64,000 nucleotides of DNA from Flavobacteriaceae bacterium CRH (GTDB lineage Bacteria > Bacteroidota > Bacteroidia > Flavobacteriales > Flavobacteriaceae), in contig LMAJ01000004.1 of the NCBI GenBank assembly GCA_001507425.1, positions 248,001-312,000 of the forward strand, read 5' to 3'. A program made the translations under genes and the position numbers. Of this stretch, positions 16,215 through 24,691 are shown piece by piece. Position 1 is the stretch's first letter, and each line of letters opens with the position of its first letter. The notes beneath the pieces were generated by a model that had not been told where the DNA came from, searched no databases, and was given only the letters and a program-made list of their open reading frames with translations.

Positions 16215-17015
16215 TTAAATTTTATTATCCAATATCTTTGAATTTACAGAGTCACTTAATAGTAATTTAATTTGTTCTTGTATTTCCGGATTAGTATTTG
16301 CTTCTTTTAATACAAGTATTAAAGATACTATTTCATTTAAATATATTTCTTTGGTCAAATTATCACACTTAGAATCTCCAAATCTTAAATATTGAAATAC
16401 ATTACTAAGCCTATTTTCATTATTCGAGTTTAATGCTTCCTTGATAGCTGAAATTCTATTCCATTTTTTACGATTTTCTTTCCACCATTTTTCAACCTTC
16501 TTTGAAAGTATCTTTTGATATTCTATGTTTTTTTGTTGAGAAGTTTTATTTTTCCAATCTAACTCATAAGTTCCTTTATTGATATAATCATAATAATTCT
16601 CATTCATGAGTTTCATGAGTGTATCATCATTAACTTCAGAATTTTTATAGCCAAAATCTTGAAATGATAAGTCTTCAAGTAACCAACCAGAACGTATAGA
16701 TATCCAATCCATATTATAGGGGATATAATGCCCATGTCCATGATAAGTTGTAGATCCTGGATAAATTAAATCTCCTTTACCGGTTAATTTTACAAAAGTG
16801 GTATCATTTAAAAGTTTAATTAACTCAGGTATAATTGCTATTTGGTAGTTTTCAAGCTCTTTTTTTGCAGGATAAATGCTTGAATAGAATGAATTTTTCT
16901 TAAACTCATTAAACAAACTATCAAGTTTTTTTGCATTTAGTTTTTGAGAATAAGAATTTAGGGGTAGAATTATAAAAATTAAAATGATAAATGAAGTTAT
17001 TTTTGATATTTTCAT
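16215..17015 (-). CDS. Exported hypothetical protein
   Basis: A 266-residue protein with a signal peptide (MKISKITSFIILIFIILPLNSYS). A central part with TTYHGHGHYIPYNMDW and IRSGWLLEDLSFQDFGY is followed by helical segments rich in Lys and Asn that resemble degenerate helical (HEAT-like) repeats. No enzyme motif is certain; the HGHGH cluster could bind metal. Base composition is AT-rich like the surrounding hypothetical genes. Function unknown. Confidence 0.65.
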   Translation of the reverse strand: MKISKITSFIILIFIILPLNSYSQKLNAKKLDSLFNEFKKNSFYSSIYPAKKELENYQIAIIPELIKLLNDTTFVKLTGKGDLIYPGSTTYHGHGHYIPYNMDWISIRSGWLLEDLSFQDFGYKNSEVNDDTLMKLMNENYYDYINKGTYELDWKNKTSQQKNIEYQKILSKKVEKWWKENRKKWNRISAIKEALNSNNENRLSNVFQYLRFGDSKCDNLTKEIYLNEIVSLILVLKEANTNPEIQEQIKLLLSDSVNSKILDNKI

Positions 17016-17073
17016 TTTAAAAGATATTAGTTTAAGAGAATAAATTAAGCATTTATTATTTCAAATTTTTAGC

Positions 17074-17496
17074 TTACAATCTAAATTTTTTACCCTCTTT
17101 ATAACCAATAGGAAACGTTGGGCCTTTAATTCCAAATGGTGCAGATCCAATATAATAATATTCTTCCTTGTTTTCAGAATAAAGTCCTGCGCATGCAAGA
17201 TTAAAGATTGTAATTTTTCCAATTACTTTAAGAACACTTATATCAATCCAAATTGGGATTTTATTTTTTCTATAAAGTAAATCGACTACTTCGTTGTCAC
17301 TTAAATTTAGTTTTATAATTCCATCATCTTCAGGATAAATATCAAACTGATCAACATTATCACTCTTATTTGCAGGCGTAAAGATTACGTTATATTTGAA
17401 ATCAGTAGTCAATTTATCTTTTACATAATTTTCTGCAAATTTAAGAGCTACGTAACTTGCACCTTTTAAATGAAATAAAAATTCTTGTTTTGTCAT
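17074..17496 (-). CDS. Hypothetical cytoplasmic protein
   Basis: A 140-residue protein without a signal peptide. It mixes alpha (KGASYVALKFAENYVKDKL) and beta segments (DIYPEDDGIIKLNLSDNEV, WIDISVLKVIGKITIFNL) and ends FPIGYKEGKKFRL. Size and composition recall small immunity-type proteins, but no toxin partner is adjacent and I do not recognise it. Confidence 0.6.
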   Translation of the reverse strand: MTKQEFLFHLKGASYVALKFAENYVKDKLTTDFKYNVIFTPANKSDNVDQFDIYPEDDGIIKLNLSDNEVVDLLYRKNKIPIWIDISVLKVIGKITIFNLACAGLYSENKEEYYYIGSAPFGIKGPTFPIGYKEGKKFRL

Positions 17497-17559
17497 TTCT
17501 TACACTTCAAATTATTGGCACATTATTATAACTCTAAATTATGTAAACATTTGATAATA

Positions 17560-19284
17560 TTACTCCAAAACTACATCATCACTTTTCGGCTTTCTTTTAC
17601 AAAATATAAACTGAATAATTAATGCCAACAAAATAGTTAAAATAGCGCCAATAAAATTCAACCATAGATATCCTAGTTTTTCCTCACTGTAAATAAGGAA
17701 ATAATAAATGATAAAAATGGTAGTCTGACTTATTACAGCACTTGTAAACATTGCCTTAGCACCTACATGACGAAAATAAAAACCAACTAAAAATATTCCT
17801 AAAACAGTTCCATAAAAAATAGAACCAATAATATTTACAAGCTGAATTAAATTCTCAAACAAAGTACCAACGCAGGCAAAAAGAATCGCAACAATTCCCC
17901 AGAAAAGAGTGAAGAATTTGGTTGCGTTTAGATAATGCTTCTCTGATTTTTCGGTTTTTAGATTTCGTTTGTAAATGTCGATTGCCGTTGTAGATGCCAA
18001 TGCATTTAATCCTGAAGCAGTTGACGACATTGCAGCAGAAAGAATTACGGCCAGCAATAAACCAATTAGGCCTTTTGGTAAATAATGCAAAATAAAGTGA
18101 AAAAAGACATAATCTTTATCGTTGGTTTCGCTGTTACTGTCGGCTCTTGAAATAATTTCTTTGGCTCGGTCCCGTAAATCTTTTTCTTTGTTTGATAAAG
18201 CAACCAGTTCTTTTCGCAAAATAGGATTGTCAAAATCCTGATTTAACTGATCGATGTATAACAGATTAATTACTTTTTTATCTTCAGAAAGTGTTGCCAG
18301 TTTTTTTTCTAAAGCATGATATTCTTCTTTATAAGCTGATTTTTCAATGACAATTTTATTGTTCGGATTAAAATTTAACGGAACTGGATTGAATTGAAAA
18401 AATACAAAAACCATAACTCCAATTAACAAAATAAAGAATTGCATCGGAACTTTTAAAAGTCCGTTCATGATTAATCCCATTTGACTTTCACGAACCGATT
18501 TTCCGGACAAATAGCGTCCAACCTGAGATTGATCAGTTCCAAAATAGGCGAGGGCAAGAAAAAATCCACCGGTAATTCCGCTCCAGAAAGTATATTTTTC
18601 TTCGGGATCAAATGAAAAATCAACAATATTCATTTTGTCATTCGCGCCCGCAATATGCAAGGCGTTATTAAAGGTCATATCATTTGGTAAGTAATGTAAA
18701 ATCAGGAAAAAAGTAATAACCATTCCTGTTATAATTACAAACATTTGTTGTTTTTGCGTTACGTTTACGGCTTTTGTTCCTCCAGAAAATGTATATACGA
18801 TAACAAGGACACCAATAATGATATTCATGTAAGTTAAATTCCATCCTAAAAGGGCCGATAAAATAATAGCTGGGGCATAAATGGTAAGCCCGGTTCCTAA
18901 ACCTCTCTGAACCAAAAATAATATAGCCGCCAGAGAACGTGTTTTTAGATCGAATCGTTTTTCCAGAAACTCGTACGCAGTAAAAACTTTATTTTTATGA
19001 TATAACGGGATAAAAGTTACGCAAATTACAATCATTGCAATTGGCAAACCAAAATAGAATTGCACAAAACCCATTCCGTCATGATACGCTTGTCCGGGAG
19101 TTGATAAAAATGTGATGGCGCTGGCTTGCGTTGCCATAACCGAAAGCCCGACAGTATACCAAGGCGTTTCGTTGTTTCCGAGGATAAAATCTTCGACGTT
19201 TTTACTTCCTTTGGTTTTCCAGGATCCATACCCAACAATAAACAAAAGGGTGACAATCAGTACGATCCAATCAAATAGTTGCAT
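17560..19284 (-). CDS. Sodium:solute symporter (SSS family)
   Basis: A 574-residue inner-membrane symporter with about 13-14 helices. The family signature is seen in ETPWYTVGLSVMATQASAIT, GTKAVNVTQKQQMFVI, GTDQSQVGRYLSG and ILSAAMSSTASGLNALAST, which carry Na-site residues. A hydrophilic insert of about 90 residues (about 305-395, Lys/Glu-rich) sits between two helices. It starts 3 nt after a 35-residue membrane peptide and lies downstream of a PIG-L deacetylase, so an amino-sugar or glycoconjugate-derived substrate is a reasonable inference. Confidence 0.9.
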   Translation of the reverse strand: MQLFDWIVLIVTLLFIVGYGSWKTKGSKNVEDFILGNNETPWYTVGLSVMATQASAITFLSTPGQAYHDGMGFVQFYFGLPIAMIVICVTFIPLYHKNKVFTAYEFLEKRFDLKTRSLAAILFLVQRGLGTGLTIYAPAIILSALLGWNLTYMNIIIGVLVIVYTFSGGTKAVNVTQKQQMFVIITGMVITFFLILHYLPNDMTFNNALHIAGANDKMNIVDFSFDPEEKYTFWSGITGGFFLALAYFGTDQSQVGRYLSGKSVRESQMGLIMNGLLKVPMQFFILLIGVMVFVFFQFNPVPLNFNPNNKIVIEKSAYKEEYHALEKKLATLSEDKKVINLLYIDQLNQDFDNPILRKELVALSNKEKDLRDRAKEIISRADSNSETNDKDYVFFHFILHYLPKGLIGLLLAVILSAAMSSTASGLNALASTTAIDIYKRNLKTEKSEKHYLNATKFFTLFWGIVAILFACVGTLFENLIQLVNIIGSIFYGTVLGIFLVGFYFRHVGAKAMFTSAVISQTTIFIIYYFLIYSEEKLGYLWLNFIGAILTILLALIIQFIFCKRKPKSDDVVLE

Positions 19285-19287
19285 AGG

Positions 19288-19395
19288 TTATGAGTATAAT
19301 TGCATGATTAAGAAAAAAATCACAATATAAATAGCATTGGCTACCAAAACGTAGGTATAGCTTTTTTTCCAGTTTTTTGTTTTTTTAGCTTCCAT
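19288..19395 (-). CDS. 35-residue single-span membrane peptide upstream of the symporter
   Basis: ATG at 19393-19395, TAA at 19288-19290. The product has a basic N-terminus (MEAKKTKNWKKSYTY) and one hydrophobic helix (VLVANAIYIVIFFLIMQL). It lies 13 nt after the PIG-L stop and 3 nt before the symporter start, a tightly packed position that argues strongly for translation. It recalls the small accessory subunits of some sodium/solute symporters (DUF4212-like) but is much shorter. It may stabilise the transporter. Confidence 0.7.
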   Translation of the reverse strand: MEAKKTKNWKKSYTYVLVANAIYIVIFFLIMQLYS

Positions 19396-19408
19396 AATTT
19401 TGATACGT

Positions 19409-21940
19409 TTAGTTTTTTAGTTCCTGTTTAGGAGCTTCTATTGGTTGCTTTAATGAAATTATATTCGACAACAATCGGTACGCACCAGCTACGCCTTCAG
19501 GCAATTCTCTAAAAAAGCTTAAACCGGTGTAAATATAGTATCCTTTTCCGTAAGGGGCCACTAACAAAGCGCCATCTTTTGCAGATTCGCCTCTGTCATG
19601 CGAGGAAATAATAGGAATAAAGGCAGGATCGTATTCATTAGGATAATACAATCCTTGTTCTTGTGTCCAGCCTTCAAAATCTTTTGTAGTTATTTTATTT
19701 GGTGTATTTAAAACGGGATGATTCGGTGCCAGAAAGGTAATTTTTGCATTTTCTTCGGTGACACGATCATTTGAAAGTTTTAAATTGTACGGGGCAATTT
19801 TGTCTGTAACTAAACTATGTGGCGTATTGTATTGCACAATCATGTTTTTACCGCTTTTTACAAAATCAAACAATATTTTTTGCTTGTTGGCTAAAACGTT
19901 TACGGTGTTATAAGCGCGAATTCCTGTAATAACGGTGCTAAAAGAATCGAGTTTTTCAGGAGTAATTTCTTCTGCTTTCAAAATAGTTACTTTATATCCC
20001 ATTTGAGTTAAGCTTTCGGGAACTTCATCGCCTGCACCCATAATGTAACCAATGGCGTCTCCGGAAGTTTTTAAATCAATTCTGATACATTTTGATTCTG
20101 CTGATTTTAATACCATTTGTTTGGTAATATGGCTGTAATCGATAATGGTTTCATCTTTATCAAAACGTTTATTATCAACAGTTACAATGCTTTTAGCAAC
20201 GGTTTCTTCCGGTAAAGTTGGAGGTGTTACTTCAAAATAAAATACTTGTTCAGCTCCTTTTTTGTCTAGAGAAAACGAAATTTGCTGTGGATTAACAGCC
20301 CAGCTTTTGGGTAATTCCAGTTGTAAATTTCCTTTAACACCATCTTTTCCTGCACGAACTTTTACAGGAATCATTTTGCTTTTGGTATCTTTAAAAATCA
20401 AAACTTTTTCAGGGATCGAAGTTGTAGCTTCGGGAACTACATCAAGAAAATTATACATTTCGCCTTTTACGCCGTCATTATATTTGTAAACGACAGTACG
20501 CTCAAACGGAATTTCTACTCCATTTATTTTTACATTAAAAACGACTTTTACTGCTCTGATAATATCCGGAATTCCAATATTTTCCTGATTTGAAACCGTG
20601 TACATTCCCACACTCGCTTTTTCTTTAAGCCAATACGGTTGTGTATATTCAATAGTGGTTGGAATTTGTAACTGAAGGTTTATCTTCTGATCGCTATTGT
20701 TTTTTAAAATACTATTTTGAATAGTAGTTTTATTATCCGGCAATGTTGTCAGGCTTATTAATTGCATTTCTACAGATGATCTGTTAATTGCTTCAAGGCT
20801 TAACTTTATTGTGCTACCCGGAGTTGCTTCCTGCTCACTTGCAACAGCTTCCAGATATAATCCTGAACATGAGCTGATGATGTTTTTTATGGCACTTGTT
20901 TTTAAAGTTTTCCAATGATCATCGTCTAAAGCTTCAATCATTGTATAAGCTTTTACTAAATCCGGAATACTGGCAGACGGATTGCTAAAATTATAATTAG
21001 CGATAATTTTAGTAATTAATTCGCCAACAGGTTTTCCATTTTTAACGCGGTTCCATGTTGTGTCAATTCCATCAAATAAATTATCGCGGTCTTTTGGATT
21101 TTCTCCATTAATAAATTCTAAATATTCGGTTTCGTCGCCACGCGCGCCTGTGCTTCCAAAACCCTGGGATTGATGGCGGCTTCGGCTCAAAGCAGCAATT
21201 TCCTGATTCGATTTCCCAATTCCGGTGTAATAAACCCCAGTTTCTAACTTGGTAAATTTTGATTTATTGGCAGCATCAAACTTTTCCTGACTGCCGTAAA
21301 ACCACCACGACGAATTAAAAAATTGTCGTTTTACCTGCCAGGGTTTTACGTATTTTAACTGCTCAGGATATATTTTCGGATCATTTGTTAGCTTAAAACT
21401 TTCTACGCTCAACATCGCTGATGATGTATGATGGCCGTGTGTTGTACCTGGCGAACGATGATCAAATCGGTTAATGATAACATCCGGCTGAAATTTTCTG
21501 ATGGTCCAGACTATATCTGCAAGGACTTTATCTTTGTCCCAGATTTGTAAAGTTTCATCCGGATTTTTTGAAAAGCCGAAATCGTTGGCACGAGAAAAAA
21601 ACTGTTCTCCGCCATCAATTTTTCGGGCTTCAATTAATTCCTGAGTTCTTATAACTCCCAATAATTCACGCAATTGTGGCCCAATTAAATTTTGTCCTCC
21701 ATCACCACGCGTTAACGATAAATAACCTGTTCTGGCATTCATTTCATTTGCCATATAGGTTATTAAACGAGTATTTTCGTCATCAGGATGTGCAGCGATA
21801 TATAGTACAGAACCTAAAAAGTTTAATTTTTTGATTTGATTATAAATTTCTACTGAACTTGGTTTTTGTGGCTGTTGTGCAAATGAGATTTGAAAACCTA
21901 TAAAAAATAAAAGAAGTAATTGAACCTGTATTTTTCGCAT
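19409..21940 (-). CDS. Exported PIG-L (LmbE-like) deacetylase with large C-terminal region
   Basis: An 843-residue protein with a signal peptide (MRKIQVQLLLLFFIGFQISFA). The N-terminal PIG-L domain (about 40-290) has the zinc/catalytic motif AAHPDDE (49-55) and the second metal motif THGHH (167-171), as in GlcNAc-type deacetylases. A beta-rich middle part (about 360-620) looks like NPCBM/immunoglobulin-like domains, and the last 230 residues (GYIMGAGDEVPESL ... GVAGAYRLLSNIISL) resemble a class I glutamine-amidotransferase-like fold. The role is probably deacetylation of an amino-sugar or mycothiol-like conjugate in the periplasm; the substrate is unknown. Confidence 0.88.
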   Translation of the reverse strand: MRKIQVQLLLLFFIGFQISFAQQPQKPSSVEIYNQIKKLNFLGSVLYIAAHPDDENTRLITYMANEMNARTGYLSLTRGDGGQNLIGPQLRELLGVIRTQELIEARKIDGGEQFFSRANDFGFSKNPDETLQIWDKDKVLADIVWTIRKFQPDVIINRFDHRSPGTTHGHHTSSAMLSVESFKLTNDPKIYPEQLKYVKPWQVKRQFFNSSWWFYGSQEKFDAANKSKFTKLETGVYYTGIGKSNQEIAALSRSRHQSQGFGSTGARGDETEYLEFINGENPKDRDNLFDGIDTTWNRVKNGKPVGELITKIIANYNFSNPSASIPDLVKAYTMIEALDDDHWKTLKTSAIKNIISSCSGLYLEAVASEQEATPGSTIKLSLEAINRSSVEMQLISLTTLPDNKTTIQNSILKNNSDQKINLQLQIPTTIEYTQPYWLKEKASVGMYTVSNQENIGIPDIIRAVKVVFNVKINGVEIPFERTVVYKYNDGVKGEMYNFLDVVPEATTSIPEKVLIFKDTKSKMIPVKVRAGKDGVKGNLQLELPKSWAVNPQQISFSLDKKGAEQVFYFEVTPPTLPEETVAKSIVTVDNKRFDKDETIIDYSHITKQMVLKSAESKCIRIDLKTSGDAIGYIMGAGDEVPESLTQMGYKVTILKAEEITPEKLDSFSTVITGIRAYNTVNVLANKQKILFDFVKSGKNMIVQYNTPHSLVTDKIAPYNLKLSNDRVTEENAKITFLAPNHPVLNTPNKITTKDFEGWTQEQGLYYPNEYDPAFIPIISSHDRGESAKDGALLVAPYGKGYYIYTGLSFFRELPEGVAGAYRLLSNIISLKQPIEAPKQELKN

Positions 21941-22056
21941 GGTATGATTTGATTGTTTTTTGAAATAGCTTCAAAAATACTAATTATTTTACGGAACAGT
22001 ATTTAAATGAAATGTTAATGCTCAATAAATCATTTATTTTTTAATAGAAAACAAAA

Positions 22057-22085
22057 AAAGCTGCCAGATTAGTTCTGACAGCTTT
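22057..22085. terminator. Hairpin terminator
   Basis: Stem aaagctg-cCAGA / TCTGa-cagcttt with one mismatch and a 5-nt loop. It lies 36 nt beyond the end of the LVIVD-type lipoprotein gene on the minus strand. Confidence 0.7.
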
Positions 22086-22120
22086 CTATTTATAATGTTT
22101 AACTGCTTACGCAGTTTTTA

Positions 22121-23746
22121 TTATTTTAATTTGTTTTCTGTGTCTTTGTAAGTTCCTGTGATTGTAACATTACTATTTTTTATAACTTTTCCGTAGATTG
22201 TTATAGATGAATCGTTACCAATGAAATTAATTTTAGCACCGCTGTTTAATCTTAAATCTCCCCAGATAACAACCGAACCTTCAATTTGAAGTAATGCATT
22301 GCTGTTTATAATTAGTTCTGTTGAGCTTAAAGGCAAATATTTACCTTGTGCCAAAGTTCCTCTCATATTAAAAGTAGAACCGCTGTTTAATGTTAAACCA
22401 TTTAAAACAGATATAGAACCACAATGCGTTAAAACTGCACCAGAATTTACGATAGCTGAATTAATTGCTGTTGCACCAGAATATGATTTTATTTCATTCG
22501 AATTTAAAATCAAATTAGGACCTTGGTTGTAAATTCCAAATAAAGCACAGCTCGCAAAAGTAGTATTTGGTTTTTCCATCTTGATGATTTTCAAACCACC
22601 TTTTCCGCTGGCAACATATATATAATCCCCGCTTGATTTTACATAGTTTGAAGAACCTGAAATTCCTAAAGTACCAAGTAAATTAAGTTGAGTACCTGTT
22701 TTAAAAACATTTAATCCTGCTGCACCATTGGCAACAAATGCATAACCATCGTTTACAGAAACAGCATTGGTAACATTATCTTCTCCTGGAATTTGTATCG
22801 CGATAGTTTGTAATTTTGATCCGCTATTGATATCGTAAACGCCAAGACCATTATATCCTTCAGATACTAAAACTCTTGTTTCATCAAAATCCATCGTTCT
22901 TTTGGCACCGCTTACATCAGTCGCTACCGTAAAGCTTTTTTGCAAAGCTAGTGTCGATGCATTATAAATATTAACTCCTTTTGTTCCGCTTAAGGTTACA
23001 ATTTTATCACCACTTAGGGCTATAGAACGCAAATCTGCCAAAGCAGTTTTTCCTTCTACTGCTTTTGATGTGCTGTTCAATTTAAATAAACTTCCGTTAT
23101 CTCCTGTTACAGCAAAGTAAGAAGACGAATTTGCAGCCACATCAGTTGTAACTCTGCTTTCTAAATAGTTCGTTGTATATTTATCTGTAAGTAAACCTGA
23201 ACTCAATTGCATATTAATTACAATCGCAGGATTTGTTACAGATTTAAGTTTGTCAATATCTGTTGCTCCTCCAATAATTAAATTGCCATTAGCGTAAGTA
23301 AGTGAAGTAATATCAGTATTAGCAATTAAAGCCGATGTAACTAATTTTGGTTTATATGGATCTGAAACATCAATAACATCAATTGCTCCGGAATAAGCAT
23401 CGCCTCTCATGATATACGATACATAAGCATAATTTCCGTTTACAGCAACATGACTTGCTTGTAATGTTCTGCCTTGACTATCAACAGGTGGGTTTATTTC
23501 TCCAATTTGTACTAATGGAAGAGTAGTAGAAGCATTTGCAACAGCAGATTTTCCTGTTGCAGTATTATTTTCTATTGAAATTACCCCAGAATTGGTAAAA
23601 TCAAGTCTTTTATTTAATTCGGTTAAATCGTTATTGATTTTAATGTTATCAATCGACTGATTATCATTTGAATTATCATCGTTGTTGTCGCAACATACAA
23701 AAAGTAAAGTAGCTAAAAATGAAAATAAATAGATATTCTTTTTCAT
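22121..23746 (-). CDS. LVIVD-repeat surface lipoprotein
   Basis: A 541-residue protein. Its N-terminus (MKKNIYLFSFLATLLFVCCD) is a lipoprotein signal with Cys at 19-20, followed at once by NNDDNSNDN, an acidic stretch of the kind that sends Bacteroidota lipoproteins to the cell surface. The main part repeats propeller-like blades (GAIDVIDVSDPYKPKLV, GYNGLGVYDINSGSKLQ, AAGLNVFKTGTQLNLLG, GKGGLKIIKMEKP), as in LVIVD repeats. The C-terminal 140 residues are a beta-helix-like run of Asn/Ser/Leu repeats (LNSGSTFNMRG, LNSGAKINF). Probably structural or adhesive. Confidence 0.82.
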   Translation of the reverse strand: MKKNIYLFSFLATLLFVCCDNNDDNSNDNQSIDNIKINNDLTELNKRLDFTNSGVISIENNTATGKSAVANASTTLPLVQIGEINPPVDSQGRTLQASHVAVNGNYAYVSYIMRGDAYSGAIDVIDVSDPYKPKLVTSALIANTDITSLTYANGNLIIGGATDIDKLKSVTNPAIVINMQLSSGLLTDKYTTNYLESRVTTDVAANSSSYFAVTGDNGSLFKLNSTSKAVEGKTALADLRSIALSGDKIVTLSGTKGVNIYNASTLALQKSFTVATDVSGAKRTMDFDETRVLVSEGYNGLGVYDINSGSKLQTIAIQIPGEDNVTNAVSVNDGYAFVANGAAGLNVFKTGTQLNLLGTLGISGSSNYVKSSGDYIYVASGKGGLKIIKMEKPNTTFASCALFGIYNQGPNLILNSNEIKSYSGATAINSAIVNSGAVLTHCGSISVLNGLTLNSGSTFNMRGTLAQGKYLPLSSTELIINSNALLQIEGSVVIWGDLRLNSGAKINFIGNDSSITIYGKVIKNSNVTITGTYKDTENKLK

Positions 23747-23904
23747 AAATTTTTTGTGGTTTTTTAAATTCGGTGCAAATATATGTTTTAATTGTATTAA
23801 AATAAGACTGAATTTGTTAATAATTCGCTCAAAATCATATTGTTACGTTATTTGTGCAAAAAATTCAACGTTTTAACTAAATTATAAAAAAAATAAAATA
23901 AAAA

Positions 23905-23935
23905 AAGAGAGTATCATATATTATGATACTCTCTT
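23905..23935. terminator. Hairpin terminator
   Basis: A perfect 14-bp stem (aagagagtatcata / tatgatactctctt) with a 3-nt loop, 25 nt beyond the stop of the His/Asp-rich exported protein. Confidence 0.85.
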
Positions 23936-23960
23936 ATCTTGAAAAATTGATGATTTAGTA

Positions 23961-24494
23961 TTATCTTCTTCCACCATGATGATCATCGTGGTCGTGTCTG
24001 TCGTGTCTATCATCATGTCTGTCACGTTTATCGTGTCTATTATCGTGTCTATCATGTTTATCATGATTTCTGTTATCTCTGTGCACAGGACGATTGTTGT
24101 AACCATAAACCGGTCTTGGTCTGTATGGTCTTTGTGGCGCACCATGGTATCCTTTATAATAAGTTACTCTGTGTCTGTCAAAGTAAGTATAAGGAGTTCT
24201 TCCATGATAATCATTCAAAACTACTTTATAACCATTGTATAAATCATAGTTACGGTATTGTCTTGGCAAACGACTTGCTCTAACCCATCTTCCGCCTCCA
24301 AAATAAATAAATTGTGAAGCTCTAACATCATAATATGCTTCTACATCCGGCAAATAATAATATTCCATTTCAGAATATCCTGATGGTCCCCAAGCTGGAG
24401 GTGTTCCTATATTAACGCTTACTGATACCTGGGCTTGTGTGGCATTTGCAACCAAAAGAAATAATCCTGCGATTGCTATTTTTAGTGTTTTCAT
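23961..24494 (-). CDS. Exported Tyr-rich protein with His/Asp/Arg-rich tail
   Basis: A 177-residue protein with a signal peptide (MKTLKIAIAGLFLLVANATQA). The conserved core reads PAWGPSGYSEMEYYYLPDV and then FIYFGGGRWVRASRLP, a pattern I recall in many Bacteroidota exported proteins of unknown function. The last 45 residues are almost only His, Asp, Arg, Asn and Lys in near-periodic HDRHDxRH units, a likely metal-binding or polyelectrolyte tail. A solitary gene with its own terminator. Confidence 0.8.
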   Translation of the reverse strand: MKTLKIAIAGLFLLVANATQAQVSVSVNIGTPPAWGPSGYSEMEYYYLPDVEAYYDVRASQFIYFGGGRWVRASRLPRQYRNYDLYNGYKVVLNDYHGRTPYTYFDRHRVTYYKGYHGAPQRPYRPRPVYGYNNRPVHRDNRNHDKHDRHDNRHDKRDRHDDRHDRHDHDDHHGGRR

Positions 24495-24691
24495 TTTTTT
24501 TAGTTTTAATGTTAATCATAATGTTACTTAACGATATTCATATACTGTGCCAAAAATGAAAAATGAATGTATTTCGACGAATAAAAGACGTAATTGGTCG
24601 ATATTAATTTGCTAATATATTCGGTATAAATTGATCTTTAATAAGTTATGAATATTTTAAAAATTAAAATAATTTTCTATTTTTTTTCAGG

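Noticed and set aside
23921..24242. Two additional frames over the His/Asp-rich tail
   Set aside because: Both are out-of-frame or antisense shadows of the repetitive codons (Ile/Val/Met- or Thr/Asp-rich).
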